Assembly: GCA_928085145.1 (NCBI GenBank)
Contig: OV725083.1
Span: forward strand, 39,803,728 to 39,867,727
Source: Nezara viridula
Lineage: Eukaryota; Arthropoda; Insecta; Hemiptera; Pentatomidae
DNA: 64,000 nucleotides
Direction: 5' to 3'
In this document: piece by piece, positions 23,440 through 33,090 of the stretch
Numbering within the stretch: the stretch's first letter is position 1
Layout: every line of letters starts with the position of its first letter
The notes under the pieces: generated by a model
The model's input: only the letters and a program-made list of their open reading frames with translations
The model's database searches: none
What the model was told of the DNA's origin: nothing
Translations under genes and position numbers: made by a program

Positions 23440-24145
23440 CAGACTTAAGATAACTGAAGTTCTCGTTTTGGACGTAACCTTATTGTTTGTCCGGAGTCAA
23501 ATTTAATAGAAAAAAAAATTTGAAAAACTTACATTTATTAGGTAACCAATTTCAAAATATTATATGTCTTTAAATTTTTTAAAAACAATTTTCGTCTTCC
23601 TAATTATGGCATTTTCTCGGCAGTATTTTCAAAAGAACAAAGAGTTATTATTAATTTATTTTCATATAGATGGGTAAATTTATAACTAGTGGTTTGGAGG
23701 TGTTCTATTGTTGCACAGATTATTTGTGTCCAAATGTGAAATAAAAGGTTTTTTCTCACTAATTTAAATTCTGTGAATTAGGGCAACCGACGTAAAAGTT
23801 AGAGCTAATCTAAGAGTAACTAGAAATTTAAAACAAATAGCACACACACAAACAAACATTCTCAATATTGACTATTTAAGATTTGTTCCTAAACTTAGCT
23901 CTCAGTTTATCTCTAGCATCGGGAATCCATCTAACCATTCCTAAATTCACTGATAGAAACCATGAATGAATTTTATCGCGTTCTTTTATTCAGCAACTAC
24001 TAAATCTCTGATGAATCAGTGATTCCATCGGCTATCAGGTGAATCCGCTCGATGTAACTTAAGTGTAGTTATTTCTCAATTTGCTTTGTATGTTTATATT
24101 TAGTTTACTTTCTATCTATATTTGTTTCTGTTTTGAAGCTCTACA
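23440..24145. other. Unassigned AT-rich DNA
   Basis: No repeat family or coding sequence recognised. Confidence 0.35.
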
Positions 24146-24150
24146 GTTCT

Positions 24151-24391
24151 ACTAGAAAAAGGCCTTTTTAGTCTCGATAAATAACAACTTAATTTCAAAT
24201 TTATCTAAATTTTCTCCTCTTCAGACATCTTCAGGAATAATCTGATTTTACATATAATTTAAAATTTTCATCTGAAAAAACATAAACAAAAATCTCTCGG
24301 AGGATTTATATAAGACATTACCCCATTTTTGATTGGATAAATTTGACATTTAAGTTATTATTTATCGAGACTTAAAGGGCTGTTTTCTACT
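24151..24391. mobile_element. TIR element, family P (about 240 bp)
   Basis: CTAGAAAAAGGCCTTTTTAG, TCTCGATAAATAACAACTTA on the left is mirrored by TAAGTTATTATTTATCGAGA and CTTAAAGGGCTGTTTTCTAC on the right, an imperfect inverted repeat of about 40 bp. The copy at 59.45-59.89 kb has the same ends and shares about 45 more bases on the right (TACTAATACGT...ATATAGT), so the true element may be longer. Non-coding. Confidence 0.65.
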
Positions 24392-24439
24392 AATACGTAC
24401 GTATATAGTATCTTTCCGAAGATCATCTTTTATTCTACA

Positions 24440-26015
24440 GTTCTGAAGTTAGTTATTTCTTTTCATATTTCTTATGTATTTTGGAAATATTATGGTTGTG
24501 TTTTTAGTCTTCGATATTATCTTTATTATTTACTTGTTCATTAGGTATCTCTTATTAATCTACATACCGTATATCTATTCAAATTTATTTTATTTTTTTA
24601 ACACACATCCCGGCTCTTTCCTAAATCTTTGTTTCTATATAATGTTAATCATAAGATTTGACTCGAATAAAACTATCAGTATTATACGTAATATTGATAT
24701 TGCTGTATAATATTGAAATGTTAAATGACTGAAATGTTATTTCAGGATAAAATAAAAGTTAATATATATTGACAACATATCGTTACATAAGGTCTAATAT
24801 GTAACGCCTAACTCAATTTTTGACGAAAAAGAATCGGGTTAGTCATTAGTGGCAATAACAAAAGTGCATTTTTTAATTTATTTATCTTATTTTTAAAAAG
24901 TTGGGAGAAATTTAGCTGGGCTCATTTGAAACTTTTATTACTTATGTTGAAAACTGTATGATTTTGATAGTTTTTTACAAAGTCATATTTGTTTTCCAAA
25001 AATATAAAAGATGAAATAAATAAAAAAAACGTTTGTGTGGTTCGAAATAAATCTTTTGCATTTAAATACTTGGATTTAATATTATCAGTATTTACTTTAT
25101 TATTTGTGGGATTAAATTAACACTCTTTTCATTGGAAGTTTTTACTGATTGAAAAAAAAGCGTTGTATTTAGAGCTGTTTTGTTTTTTATAAAACTGAAA
25201 TATTTTCTCAATTAATAGAAGCTGTTTATATATTTTATTTGAGTTTTAATAATAATTTCTACCGATTCGCTACAATATAACTTTTATGCAATATGAATTT
25301 TATAAAAATTATTAAATTTTATTCCTCTGATCGTTCAACGCTAACGTGTAACATTAATTATGTATATTTTTTTTTAACCATTTAAGGAATATTTAAAATA
25401 TGTAAAAAGAATTTTTATAAACAACGATGCCATATTCAGGCTATAAACTCATTATTTCTGAATTGTGGCACTATTTAATTAAGTGGCTACTCAGTTTTCT
25501 ATCGTGTCAGCTGATTCCTAAACTATTTGCAAAATTCATTATTCCATGGATTTCAGCTCTACTATTTAATATAGTATTCAAACACTTTGATTTATTTTTC
25601 AAAGTAACAATTTAAAAATTAATATAAATTTATATATCGCACTTCACGTATGTTTGTATAGATTTTTTTGCAAAATATTATAATATTAACTTTAAATACG
25701 GTTTATCGACAAATCGGGAGTGTTCTTGCGTGCAGTGGTGCGACGTGTATGAAGATTTAGATAAGTAATAAAATATATTCTATACTTCGATAAGCATGGC
25801 TGGTTATCTTGATTCAAATCATTTGACATGAATTTGATTTTTCTGATTATATATATAAAGATATATATATTTTATGGGCTTGCTTTAAAAAAAAAAAGGT
25901 TGATTGGGATCCCGTTTAGAAAAAAAAAAATTATGTGTGAACGGGGGGGGATAAAAATTTGATTATAAATTTTACTGTAGAATATATACTTAGCGAGTTA
26001 GGCCCCAAAAAATTT
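24440..26015. other. Unassigned AT-rich DNA
   Basis: Very AT-rich, with short (TA)n runs at about 25849-25870 and a G-homopolymer at about 25943-25950. Open frames at 24474-24710 and 25427-25615 are Ile/Phe/Leu-rich and unsupported. Confidence 0.4.
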
Positions 26016-26019
26016 TTTT

Positions 26020-26417
26020 TTCTTTATAACCTTTTTTTCCTGAATTTTTTCGGGAATTTAGTCTATGTACGAAAATTTAAAGGGCAATTGTTAGAACATT
26101 AAAGGAAAGTTTCATTAAAATCGTTAGAGCCGTTTTTGCACTATAGTCTATAAATAAACATGTTTTTCATTTATTGCTCATGGAGCATCCAATTTGTGTC
26201 GCAGGCATCAATAGTCAAAACCCTACAAAATATAAAAAGGAGCGATAAAATCGGTTCACTAGTTCCCGAGAAAATCTTGGCACAGACAGACAGACCAATG
26301 GCTAAAAATGTGTTTTTCGGACTATGAGGGCTCTGAAACGTATAGATTCGTCGAAAACGCATATCGGAAATTTCAAACGATCGCAATACTTTCCTTACCT
26401 AGTATAGGAAGAAAAGT
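26020..26417 (-). mobile_element. Family C element, 3' truncated
   Basis: Read on the minus strand from 26417 it starts ACTTTTCTTCCTATACTAGG, then GTAAGGAAAGTATTGCGATC, and keeps the TAGGGTTTTGACTA block that the short copies lack. It ends before the family's right terminus. Confidence 0.65.
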
Positions 26418-26444
26418 AAAATATCTGATGTGTTCACTCACACG

Positions 26445-26959
26445 ACTTTCCTACCTATTTCAGAAAAGTTTTTATATCTTTACATATGTTCATGAAGAAA
26501 CAAAAAATATTTAATTAAATTTATTTCCCTGAAAATTTTTCAAAGAAAAGATTTGAGTACGATTTTTCTGATATTCTAAAACAATGTAAGTCTTAAGGTA
26601 GAGGCGTGTAAAAATTTCAATACTCTCAAATATTGCTGATCAAAAACTTTTTGCCACAGCCTAATTTTGTCAAACAATAATTTCTGTTAAAAGTAGAGGA
26701 AATAGTGAACTTGTGTGATGCGGGCAACAGATTTTCTTTCTTTCACTTATTCATCTTTTTTTTCTCATTCACTCCTTTCTGAAACCAGGATATGAACCAG
26801 TAATCTTACATTAGAAATTGAATAGCTGTAACATCTTTAATAACTAAACGGTACTTTTCGGTCTCTGAGACTCAGGGGATCTGAAACGTATAGATCTGTC
26901 GAAAACCGGAAATTTGACCCGATCGCAATACTTTCCTTACCTAGTATAGGTAAGAAAGT
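26445..26959 (-). mobile_element. Family C element, short form (515 bp)
   Basis: On the minus strand it opens ACTTTCTTACCTATACTAGG at 26959 and closes AATAGGTAGGAAAGT at 26445. With the adjoining copy at 26020-26417 it forms a head-to-tail pair. The flank GTGTGAGTG after the right end is shared with the 4.0-kb copy. Confidence 0.7.
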
Positions 26960-27039
26960 AAAAAATCCTTTAGTGTTGTTCAGTTTGCAAATGAGCTACT
27001 CATATCTCTTACTGTTAGTGCGAAAAGTCGTATGTAAAA

Positions 27040-27425
27040 ATCAATTTTTATTTTTACTTTCACTTACGTATATATGTAATATATAGTAAGGGTAAATATT
27101 GCGATCGAGAAAATTTTTGAATCTGAGTTTTCAACGGAAATAGACGTTTTGAGGTACCCTGAGTCGAAATGACCAAGTCCCGAAAAATGGTCTGTGTGTC
27201 GGTGTGTTTGTATGTTAGCAGTCTAGCTCAAAAACGAAAAGTCCTACGAAACTGATATTACTTATTTAAGGTAGGTATATGCCTTGGATGTGACGGCAAC
27301 TTTTTCCTTAAAATCGGCTAACCGGAAGTGCCACTTTATATCAACGCAGAAACACATTTTCACAATTTTCTCAAAAACGGCCCTAACGATTTTGATTAAA
27401 CTCGGTGTATCATTGTATAATTAAG
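27040..27425 (+). repeat. Family B interspersed repeat
   Basis: Begins TTTTTACTTTCACTTACGTA with a loose hairpin in TATATAG. It continues with GCGATCGAGAAAATTTTTGA, a GTCTGTGTGTCGGTGTG block and CTCAAAAACGAAAAGTCCTA, and ends GATTTTGATTAAACTCGG. A minus-strand relative is at 53.70-54.06 kb. Its hairpin start and TTGCGATCG phrase parallel family C, so the two are probably distant relatives. Confidence 0.6.
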
Positions 27426-27624
27426 TGGTCTTTATATCAATCAGGTCTTATCCGCATTGAAGTCACTTTACAGGGCTTAAATGTCCAATGTTCATATACG
27501 TCTTCCTCTAAAGTATTTTTAATATGGTTTATTATAAAAAGTTAATCATTTCACATTATTCAAAGTAATGAAAAAATGCTAAATATAATTTTTGAAAGAA
27601 TTTGATAAGTTAGTAAAGGAGAAA

Positions 27625-27955
27625 AAAAAAATGCAGAAAAACCTGCGTTGCTATAGACTGTAGCGCCTATGCGAATGTACCGATTTCAATGAAACTTCTC
27701 TAAAGTCATTTTCTCGACACCCTTTAAATTTACCTATTTAACATATTTCAACGAAAAGAAGCTGGAAAAAAAAGTTACGAGGGATGGTAAAATTAAATTC
27801 CAAATAACTCAAAAAGTACACACTTTTTTGGAGATATTGTAGTAGTTGTTTTTTAAAAGTTTATGGAATTTCCTAAAAAAAAAACAAAAAAAAATGGTTA
27901 AGATCGGACAACTAGGAGGAAAGATATGGTCTCTGGTTTGTTTCCATGGATTGCC
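27625..27955 (+). repeat. Family A partial copy
   Basis: Covers from CTGCGTTGCTATAGACTGTA through TACGAGGGATGGTAAAAT to GGAAAGATATGGTCTCTGGT. It lacks both terminal AATAATAAACCATTG motifs. Confidence 0.65.
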
Positions 27956-27959
27956 AGAA

Positions 27960-28905
27960 AATAATTTCTATTCATAGTAGATCGGTAAGTGAATGTTGTG
28001 TGTTGCGCGCACCAGATTTTTTTTTTACAGAAAAGACAAAACCTGTTATCTCTTCATGATTTATTAGTATAATTTCATATATTATTTCCCTCTGCTATTT
28101 TCCTATTTATCAGACTGCTTATAGCGGTTGCAGACTACAAAATGTCGCCTTCAGTGGAAATAGAATGAACATGTAAAATTGTTACATAGGACCTTTTGCA
28201 GTAACGGTAGCGATATTTATTGCACCCTACGTTCATTAGAATATTCACGTAATAATATTACTAATAGTTAGGTGGTAAGTGAAAGATGTGTAATGGCGCA
28301 TTGTACCAATTTTTAATTTTTCAACTAATTCCTGAACCACTCAGTTATATATGTTTCTAATATTATACATAATGCGTTTAAATGCATTTAAATGATAATT
28401 GGAGTAATTAAGACAATATGGTTGACCTTTTAGGCTTTGTTGTAAGTGTCCTGTTACGGGTTTTTTTTTTTTTTTTTTGCCCCTCCGTCATTAGTTCCCC
28501 CCTTACGATCCTTCAGAAAGGTCTCGGGCCTGATAGAGCGTAGCTAAGTACTCTACTTAACTACTAATTATACTTATTAAGTTGTACCAGGGAAGTCAAT
28601 TAATTATATTACCTTACCATGTCGGATTGACTTTGTCACGTTACACTTCTGAGATGGGTATCTCGCTTGATGCCTCCTAGCCTAAATACTACGTGTTTTT
28701 TCTTCTCATATCGTTTAGTTAATTAGTTGATGCTTTTTGTCTCCATCTTTTAATATATATGTATGTTTTTTTTTTCTTTAATCTCGTGTCTGTTGGGTGA
28801 TCCATTAAAAACAGTGTAATAAAACACCGTTGTTTTTCTGTTACATTATTTTTTTTATATAATCAGACGTCACATTTCAGACATTTATATATAAATAATA
28901 AAGAG
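27960..28905. other. Unassigned DNA with a probable minus-strand retroelement end
   Basis: Poly-T at 28461-28479 followed by a GC-richer stretch (CCCCTCCGTCATTAGTTCC) looks like the 3' end of a minus-strand retroposon of unknown family. Bases 28814-28848 contain CAGTGTAATAAAACACCG and a partial inverse, possibly a small DNA-element end. Confidence 0.35.
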
Positions 28906-28987
28906 AACAATAATGAAGAGAAGAATAGTTTGGGTGGTCAATCAAAAAAGAAGGCAAAAATAAATGATAATATTTATTTTTACATAT

Positions 28988-29028
28988 ACCGACGTTTCGA
29001 CCTGAAGTTCAGGCCATCATCAGGGCTA
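28988..29028 (-). ncRNA. Minimal hammerhead ribozyme core, copy 1
   Basis: Minus strand: AGCC, then CTGATGA, T, stem II (GGCCTGA/TCAGGTC, loop ACT), GAAAC, GTC, GGT. Stem I is short (two pairs plus G-U). Stem III is reduced to the self-complementary ACGT, which could pair only between two molecules. There is one unpaired base between CTGATGA and stem II, a departure from the canonical layout. Confidence 0.65.
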
Positions 29029-29181
29029 AGAAAAGAACCAGATAACAAGGTATGAGAAACATAAAAATTACAGTAAAATGAAATTATTTGTCTCTTGTTC
29101 TTACTATTGTCATTATTCTAACAACTTCATCTTGCTGTAATTTTTATATTTCTCATGCCTTGTTATCTGGTTCTTTTCTTA

Positions 29182-29220
29182 GCCCTGACGATGGCCTGAA
29201 CTTCAGGTCGAAACGTCGGC
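29182..29220 (+). ncRNA. Minimal hammerhead ribozyme core, copy 2
   Basis: GCC, CTGACGA (position 7 is C, which the motif tolerates), T, GGCCTGA-ACT-TCAGGTC stem-loop, GAAAC, GTC, GGC. Stem I GCC/GGC is three pairs. Predicted cleavage would follow GTC at 29217 if functional. Confidence 0.65.
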
Positions 29221-29404
29221 ATATGTAAAAATAAATATTATCATTTATTTTTGCCTTCTTTTTTGACTGACCACCCCAACTATTCCTCTCTTCATTATCC
29301 ACGACAGTCAACCATTTACCAATTATTAAAAAAGAGAAGAATAGTTGGGGTGATCAGTCAAATAAGAAGGCAAAAAATAGATGATAATATTTATTTTGAC
29401 ATTT

Positions 29405-29443
29405 GCCGACGTTTCGACCTGTAGTTCAGGCCTTCATCAGGGC
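29405..29443 (-). ncRNA. Minimal hammerhead ribozyme core, copy 3
   Basis: Minus strand: GCC, CTGATGA, A, GGCCTG-AACTA-CAGGTC, GAAAC, GTC, GGC. Stem I can extend past an A-A mismatch by two further A-T pairs (TT with AA). Core boxes are intact. Confidence 0.65.
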
Positions 29444-29884
29444 TAAGAAAAGAACCAGATAACAAGGTATAGTGTAGGTAAAAAAAAAATTAAAGTAAAA
29501 TGAAGTTGTTAGAACAATGGCAATAGTAAGAACTAAGAGATAAATAATAATAACCGTTACAAAGTGTGGAATGTTGAAGTAAACATAATCAAAAAAAGTG
29601 ACATAAGTATTAAAATGGGAATTGTATAGAATAAAATGTAAAACAGAAAAAAAGAGTATGAAGTTATATAAGAAATGAAAATAAATAGTGAAATTAAGAT
29701 ATTGTAAAGTCTATCAAAATGTGCATACAACGTATAATATAATAAAGAGTTAAAACAAAGAAAAGGAATGAAAGGAGGAAAGAAACTGAGAAGGCTGAAA
29801 TAAGAACAACTTCATTTTACTTTAATTGTTTTTTTACCTACACTATTTATGTCTCTCATACCTTGTTATCTGGTTCTTTTCTTA

Positions 29885-29923
29885 GCCCTGATGAAGGCCT
29901 GAACTTCAGGTCGAAACGTCGGC
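29885..29923 (+). ncRNA. Minimal hammerhead ribozyme core, copy 4
   Basis: GCC, CTGATGA, A, GGCCTGA-ACT-TCAGGTC, GAAAC, GTC, GGC; stem I extends like copy 3. It is the cleanest plus-strand copy: both core boxes intact, seven-pair stem II with one G-U. Confidence 0.68.
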
Positions 29924-30020
29924 AAATGTCAAAATAAATATTATCATTAATTTTTGCCTTCTTTTTTGATTTGACTGATCGCCCCAACTATTCTTCTCTT
30001 CATTATTCGCGATAGTCAAC

Positions 30021-30395
30021 CAGATGTCCTCCTTAACCATCATTCGATTTTTTTTTCATTTATATTGCTTTTAAAAAAGGCCTTTTGATCCTGAATTGAT
30101 TTCGACAATTCTGTTTTGAAATCTGTTTGAATTGAAATCGAATGCTGATGATAATGGAGCACTTTCCACGACCTATCATTCCCCTCCCACACCGACTCCC
30201 AATTGATTCCCCTCCATTTCTCTCTCATATTCATTGCTCGGATCCAATAAACAATGCAGCCAAGTTTATAGCGCCCTCTCTCCTGTCACTGGTTCTCAAT
30301 AAAGACCATGCTTTGATGAACTTCTTTTTGATTGCATATGTGATCCGGCCTCTTTCGACCCTCACTTCATTTTATGATATAGAAGATAGATAGAT
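30021..30395. other. Unassigned DNA, slightly GC-richer
   Basis: Opposed open frames at 30040-30234 (minus) and 30142-30393 (plus) overlap and show no domain. Short GATA repeats occur at about 30383-30401. Confidence 0.35.
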
Positions 30396-30401
30396 AGATA
30401 G

Positions 30402-30600
30402 AAAAAAAAACTTTATTCTGGGACTAAGTCCCTTTAGAATAACAATAATGTACAAAATAATAGAATATTACTGATATATGTTATGATATATGTTAAATAA
30501 TAATAATAAAATAAAGAAATTAAAATAATAATAAGTGTTTAGCTAATCCGAAGGTTCAATTCTTATTACACTTGCAGTCCTTCTTTAAATTCTTCCTGTG
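30402..30600 (-). repeat. Retroelement 3' end, family F
   Basis: CTTTATTCTGGGACTAAGTC then CCTTTAGAATAACAATA recurs at 63825-63870 and, diverged, at 60858-60900. Just beyond, AATCCGAAGGTTCAATTCTT resembles the inverse of the RTE-like tail (GAACCTTCGGGTTCG), so this is probably the minus-strand 3' end of a related LINE. Confidence 0.5.
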
Positions 30601-30704
30601 TTGTTTATCATTTCGGTCTTATCCGGATAACTTTACAAGACCAGTTGATTTGCCATTTATACACCAAAATTACACGCAGTAGTGGATCCTCGATTTCTTT
30701 TTTT

Positions 30705-31388
30705 ATTTATTTTGGTTTATTTTCAATAATGAAACATTGCGATCGACCTAAAAATTCAAAAACATAACCCCCTCTCAAAATTTGAGGTTTCACGTTTCAA
30801 GATGCGTAGAATTCGAAAAACGAATAAAAATTTTTTTGGCCGTCCGCCGTCCGCGCATTTTCTCCGAAACTACTGGACCGATTTTTTTTCAAATTTTGAT
30901 ATAAAATCAGAGGTCACCCGAGGATGATCCTCCTTTATCGACATTACTCTCCCCCTTTAACTTTCAAAATGGTGGCCGAAAAACCTGCGTTACTATAGAC
31001 TGTACTCCTAAACGAATGTACAGATTTCAATGAAACTTCGCTAAAGTCATTTTCTCTACGCCCTATCGTTTTTTAAAAGTTTATGAAATTTCCTTAAAAA
31101 AAAAATCGTTAAAATTGGACAATTAGGAGCAAAGATATGGTCTCTGGTTTGTTTTTATGTGTTCTACTCCAAATGTTATATCCTTGGTTTGGTTTTTAAA
31201 TTTTAAATGTGTTACTGAAATAATGTTTTTTTTTTTTTAGCATATTACTAATGATTAAAGAAAAACAGTTTAGTCTAATAATTGGAATCACCTTTTTTTC
31301 TTTGTAATTTGGAAGGTAATGTTACTTTAGATGTATAATTGTTTGGAGATAATAAACCATTGTGAAATCATTTGCAGCGTTTTTTTTT
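30705..31388 (+). repeat. Family A interspersed repeat, near full length
   Basis: Starts TTTATTTTCAATAATGAAAC and ends AATAAACCATTGTGAAATCA, TTTGCAGCG, poly-T. It has the same internal blocks as 210-985 but lacks most of the AACATACTTCAACGAAAAGA region. Confidence 0.75.
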
Positions 31389-31449
31389 GAGAGAGAGGCG
31401 GCTTTTTTTTCCTTTTTTTTTTAAATAATTATGATTACTCTGCAAGCAA

Positions 31450-31800
31450 AGGAAAAAAAATATAGGATGTCCCTTAAGTAAGAGAAGTATTTAAAAGTTT
31501 GATAGTAGACATAAAGATATACAAAAAAAGTTCATATAAACCATTGCCCAATTTTCAGCAGAAAATTGGAAAATTCAAGATTTGTGTTTTTTTAAGCGAG
31601 TCACGTTTTTTTGTTGAATAGGAAGCGATAACTTCAAAAATATTTTGTTTAAGCAACTCAAAATTGCTCCATAGTAAACTAGACAAAATTTAACAAACAA
31701 AACGTAAGTAAGTTTTGTAGTTGTTAAAACTATTTAAAAAATCATAAATTATTTGTGATTATCACCCTTCAACTGTACTGCCATTTACCCCACTTTAAGA
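31450..31800 (+). repeat. Family I repeat (TGTCCCTTAAGTA-type terminus)
   Basis: Begins GGATGTCCCTTAAGTAAGAG and contains AAAAAAGTTCATATAAACCA, TTTTTTAAGCGAGTCACG and TAGTAAACTAGACAAAATTT. The same order occurs at 46.42-46.88 kb and inverted at 44.22-44.49 kb. A G-TGTCCC-TAAGT terminus is seen on several DNA transposons. No transposase is present. Confidence 0.55.
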
Positions 31801-31862
31801 AAAACATCCTCGTTTAATAAGCTTTAAGTTCATTTTAACTAGGTTTAGTTTTATTAGGAAAT

Positions 31863-32030
31863 GAAGGAAGGAGATGGTCCGGGGTTGCGGTCATAAATAG
31901 GCTAAATAGTGGTAAAACTATTTTATTGAAAGCCAACGTTTCGACCCGACTTTGCAGGTCTTCATCAGGGAAGTGTGTTCATCTAGGAGTTTCACATAAA
32001 ACTCAAATTATTAGGAAATATTTTGCGACT
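31863..32030 (-). mobile_element. Penelope-like ribozyme element, internal-deletion copy
   Basis: The outer end GATGGTCCGGGGTTGCGGTC and the AATAGTGGTAAAACTATTTT block match 56.09-56.15 kb. Immediately after the ribozyme the sequence jumps to GTGTTCATCTAGGAGTTTCA, which in the 56-kb copy lies ~370 bases further on (GTGTTCAACTAGGAGTTTAA). This is a deletion that removed the 5' strand of stem I. Confidence 0.6.
31932..31971 (-). ncRNA. Minimal hammerhead ribozyme core, copy 5
   Basis: Minus strand: CC, CTGATGA, A, GACCTG-CAAAGT-CGGGTC, GAAAC, GTT, GG. The cleavage-site base is T rather than C, which the hammerhead consensus permits. Stem I is only two pairs because of the deletion junction, so activity is doubtful. 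Confidence 0.55.
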
Positions 32031-32199
32031 TACCTCAAGTTGTGTCAAGAAGTGATTTTATATCCACTCACCCAAAAGTACCCGTGTTTAAAAAAAAAAA
32101 AAATGACTACAAATTACTGTTCGGAGGCTTTTATTTATTGTTTTTCTCTTTTATGGGTTGTATTGTGATAAAAATAATGATATTTGACCGTGATATAAT

Positions 32200-32348
32200 A
32201 TGAGGAGTTGGTCGGGGATTGCAGTCAAATAAATACTAAACTAAAAAAAAAACTTTAATCATATTTTAATCCTTACGCCTAATTAAAATAATATTTTAAA
32301 AATTTAGGATTTATTTGACCTCTCCCCGGAACAACTCCTTCTCATGTA
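32200..32348. mobile_element. Short inverted-repeat element (family H)
   Basis: ATGAGGAGTTGGTCGGGGAT plus CAGTCAAATAAATAC is mirrored by GGATTTATTTGACC, CCCCGGAACAACTCCTTCT. The ends match the 21.43-21.84-kb insertion and the outer end of the 31.9/56.1-kb elements, so they form one broader group. Confidence 0.6.
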
Positions 32349-32700
32349 ATAAACATAATCGCCTGAAAATACATTTTATTAATAAAAATTTAAAATAATT
32401 ATTTTTAAATATTTTCCATGTAAGGTCGTTAAGAGATTGTGTTTGCCTCCCAGATTTCTGTCATATGACTTGATGTGTATGTAAAAGTGACAAACTTCTG
32501 ATCCCAATGTTAACGTTTTAATGAAAATAATAGATGCAATCAGCAGGTTTCTTTATTTTAAACGTAAATCCAGAAATAAATAATGTTTACTTTTTTTCTT
32601 TTCTTAACTTGTTCTTACAATTATTTGGTAATCCGTAGGCCTCCTCTAATTTTGAGGGTAATTGTCTAACTTCCCGCGGGGATCTATAATCTTTCGGAAT
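32349..32700. other. Unassigned AT-rich DNA
   Basis: Nothing recognised. Confidence 0.35.
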
Positions 32701-32704
32701 GGTT

Positions 32705-32810
32705 TTTGTGTCCCGATGATGCCTGAATTGATGAAAAGTTGGTAAGTTAGCATCTGCATGTCTGGAGACTGGTATGGTATTTTGGAATTTTCCATTAATA
32801 TCATAATTAC
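32705..32810 (+). repeat. Penelope-like tail relic
   Basis: CCCGATGATGCCTGAATTG, GATGAAAAGTTGG preserves the outline of the hammerhead core but with box mutations. It is followed by the shared tail block ending GGTATTTTGGAATTTTCC, also seen at 45.10, 45.58 and 57.2 kb. Confidence 0.45.
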
Positions 32811-32999
32811 CTTATGTCTGTTTTCTAGCTTTTTGATTATTTTAGTTTACTTAAAGTTCTCCAAATTTTTTTACTACTTTCTAAATAGCCATCTGACCTC
32901 TTAGACCCAACCTCTTCGGTCTAGTAGATTATTTTTAGAAATTAGTTGAAACCAAGTCTGTATATATGTGTAGTTCACAAATAAATAATGTTTACTTAA

Positions 33000-33090
33000 A
33001 GTGATATTAATGGAGAAATCCAAACTACCAAGTCATCAGTCTCCAAAAATACAGGTGAATAGTAAACTTGGCAAGTTTTCGGAAAACTTG
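33000..33090 (-). repeat. Penelope-like tail fragment
   Basis: On the minus strand CACCTGTATTTTTGGAGACT, then GTAGTTTGGATTTCTCC matches the tail at 45.11 kb (CACCTGTATGTTGGTGACTT, TATAGTTTGGATT). With 32705-32810 it forms an inverted pair about 190 bases apart. Confidence 0.45.

Larger units (their letters stand above)
28910..29318. mobile_element. Inverted-repeat pair 1 of a Penelope-like, ribozyme-bearing element
   Basis: The left arm (about 28910-29075) and right arm (about 29130-29318) are near-perfect reverse complements: GAAGAGAAGAATAGTT against AACTATTCCTCTCTTC, and AACCAGATAACAAGG against CCTTGTTATCTGGTT. Each arm carries one hammerhead-type core (listed separately) reading outward. 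The spacer is a shortened form of that in pair 2. No reverse transcriptase is present. Hammerhead motifs with this exact box arrangement are known from the terminal repeats of Penelope-like retroelements, so I infer a non-autonomous or decayed one. Confidence 0.7.
29330..30020. mobile_element. Inverted-repeat pair 2 of the same ribozyme-bearing element
   Basis: The left arm (about 29330-29515) and right arm (about 29810-30018) are reverse complements, for example GAATAGTTGGGGTGATCAGT against a diverged mirror, and AAAGTAAAATGAAGTTGTT against AACAACTTCATTTTACTTT. About 290 bases of A-rich spacer separate them, including AACAATGGCAATAGTAAGAA whose inverse sits in pair 1. The right ends of both pairs share TTCATTAT, then AGTCAACCA. 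Pair 2 starts only ~12 bases after pair 1 ends, so the locus is a four-arm cluster. Confidence 0.7.

Noticed and set aside
24474..24710. 78-codon Ile/Phe/Tyr-rich frame as a small membrane protein
   Set aside because: Composition matches the local AT bias; no start context or conservation can be argued from one sequence.
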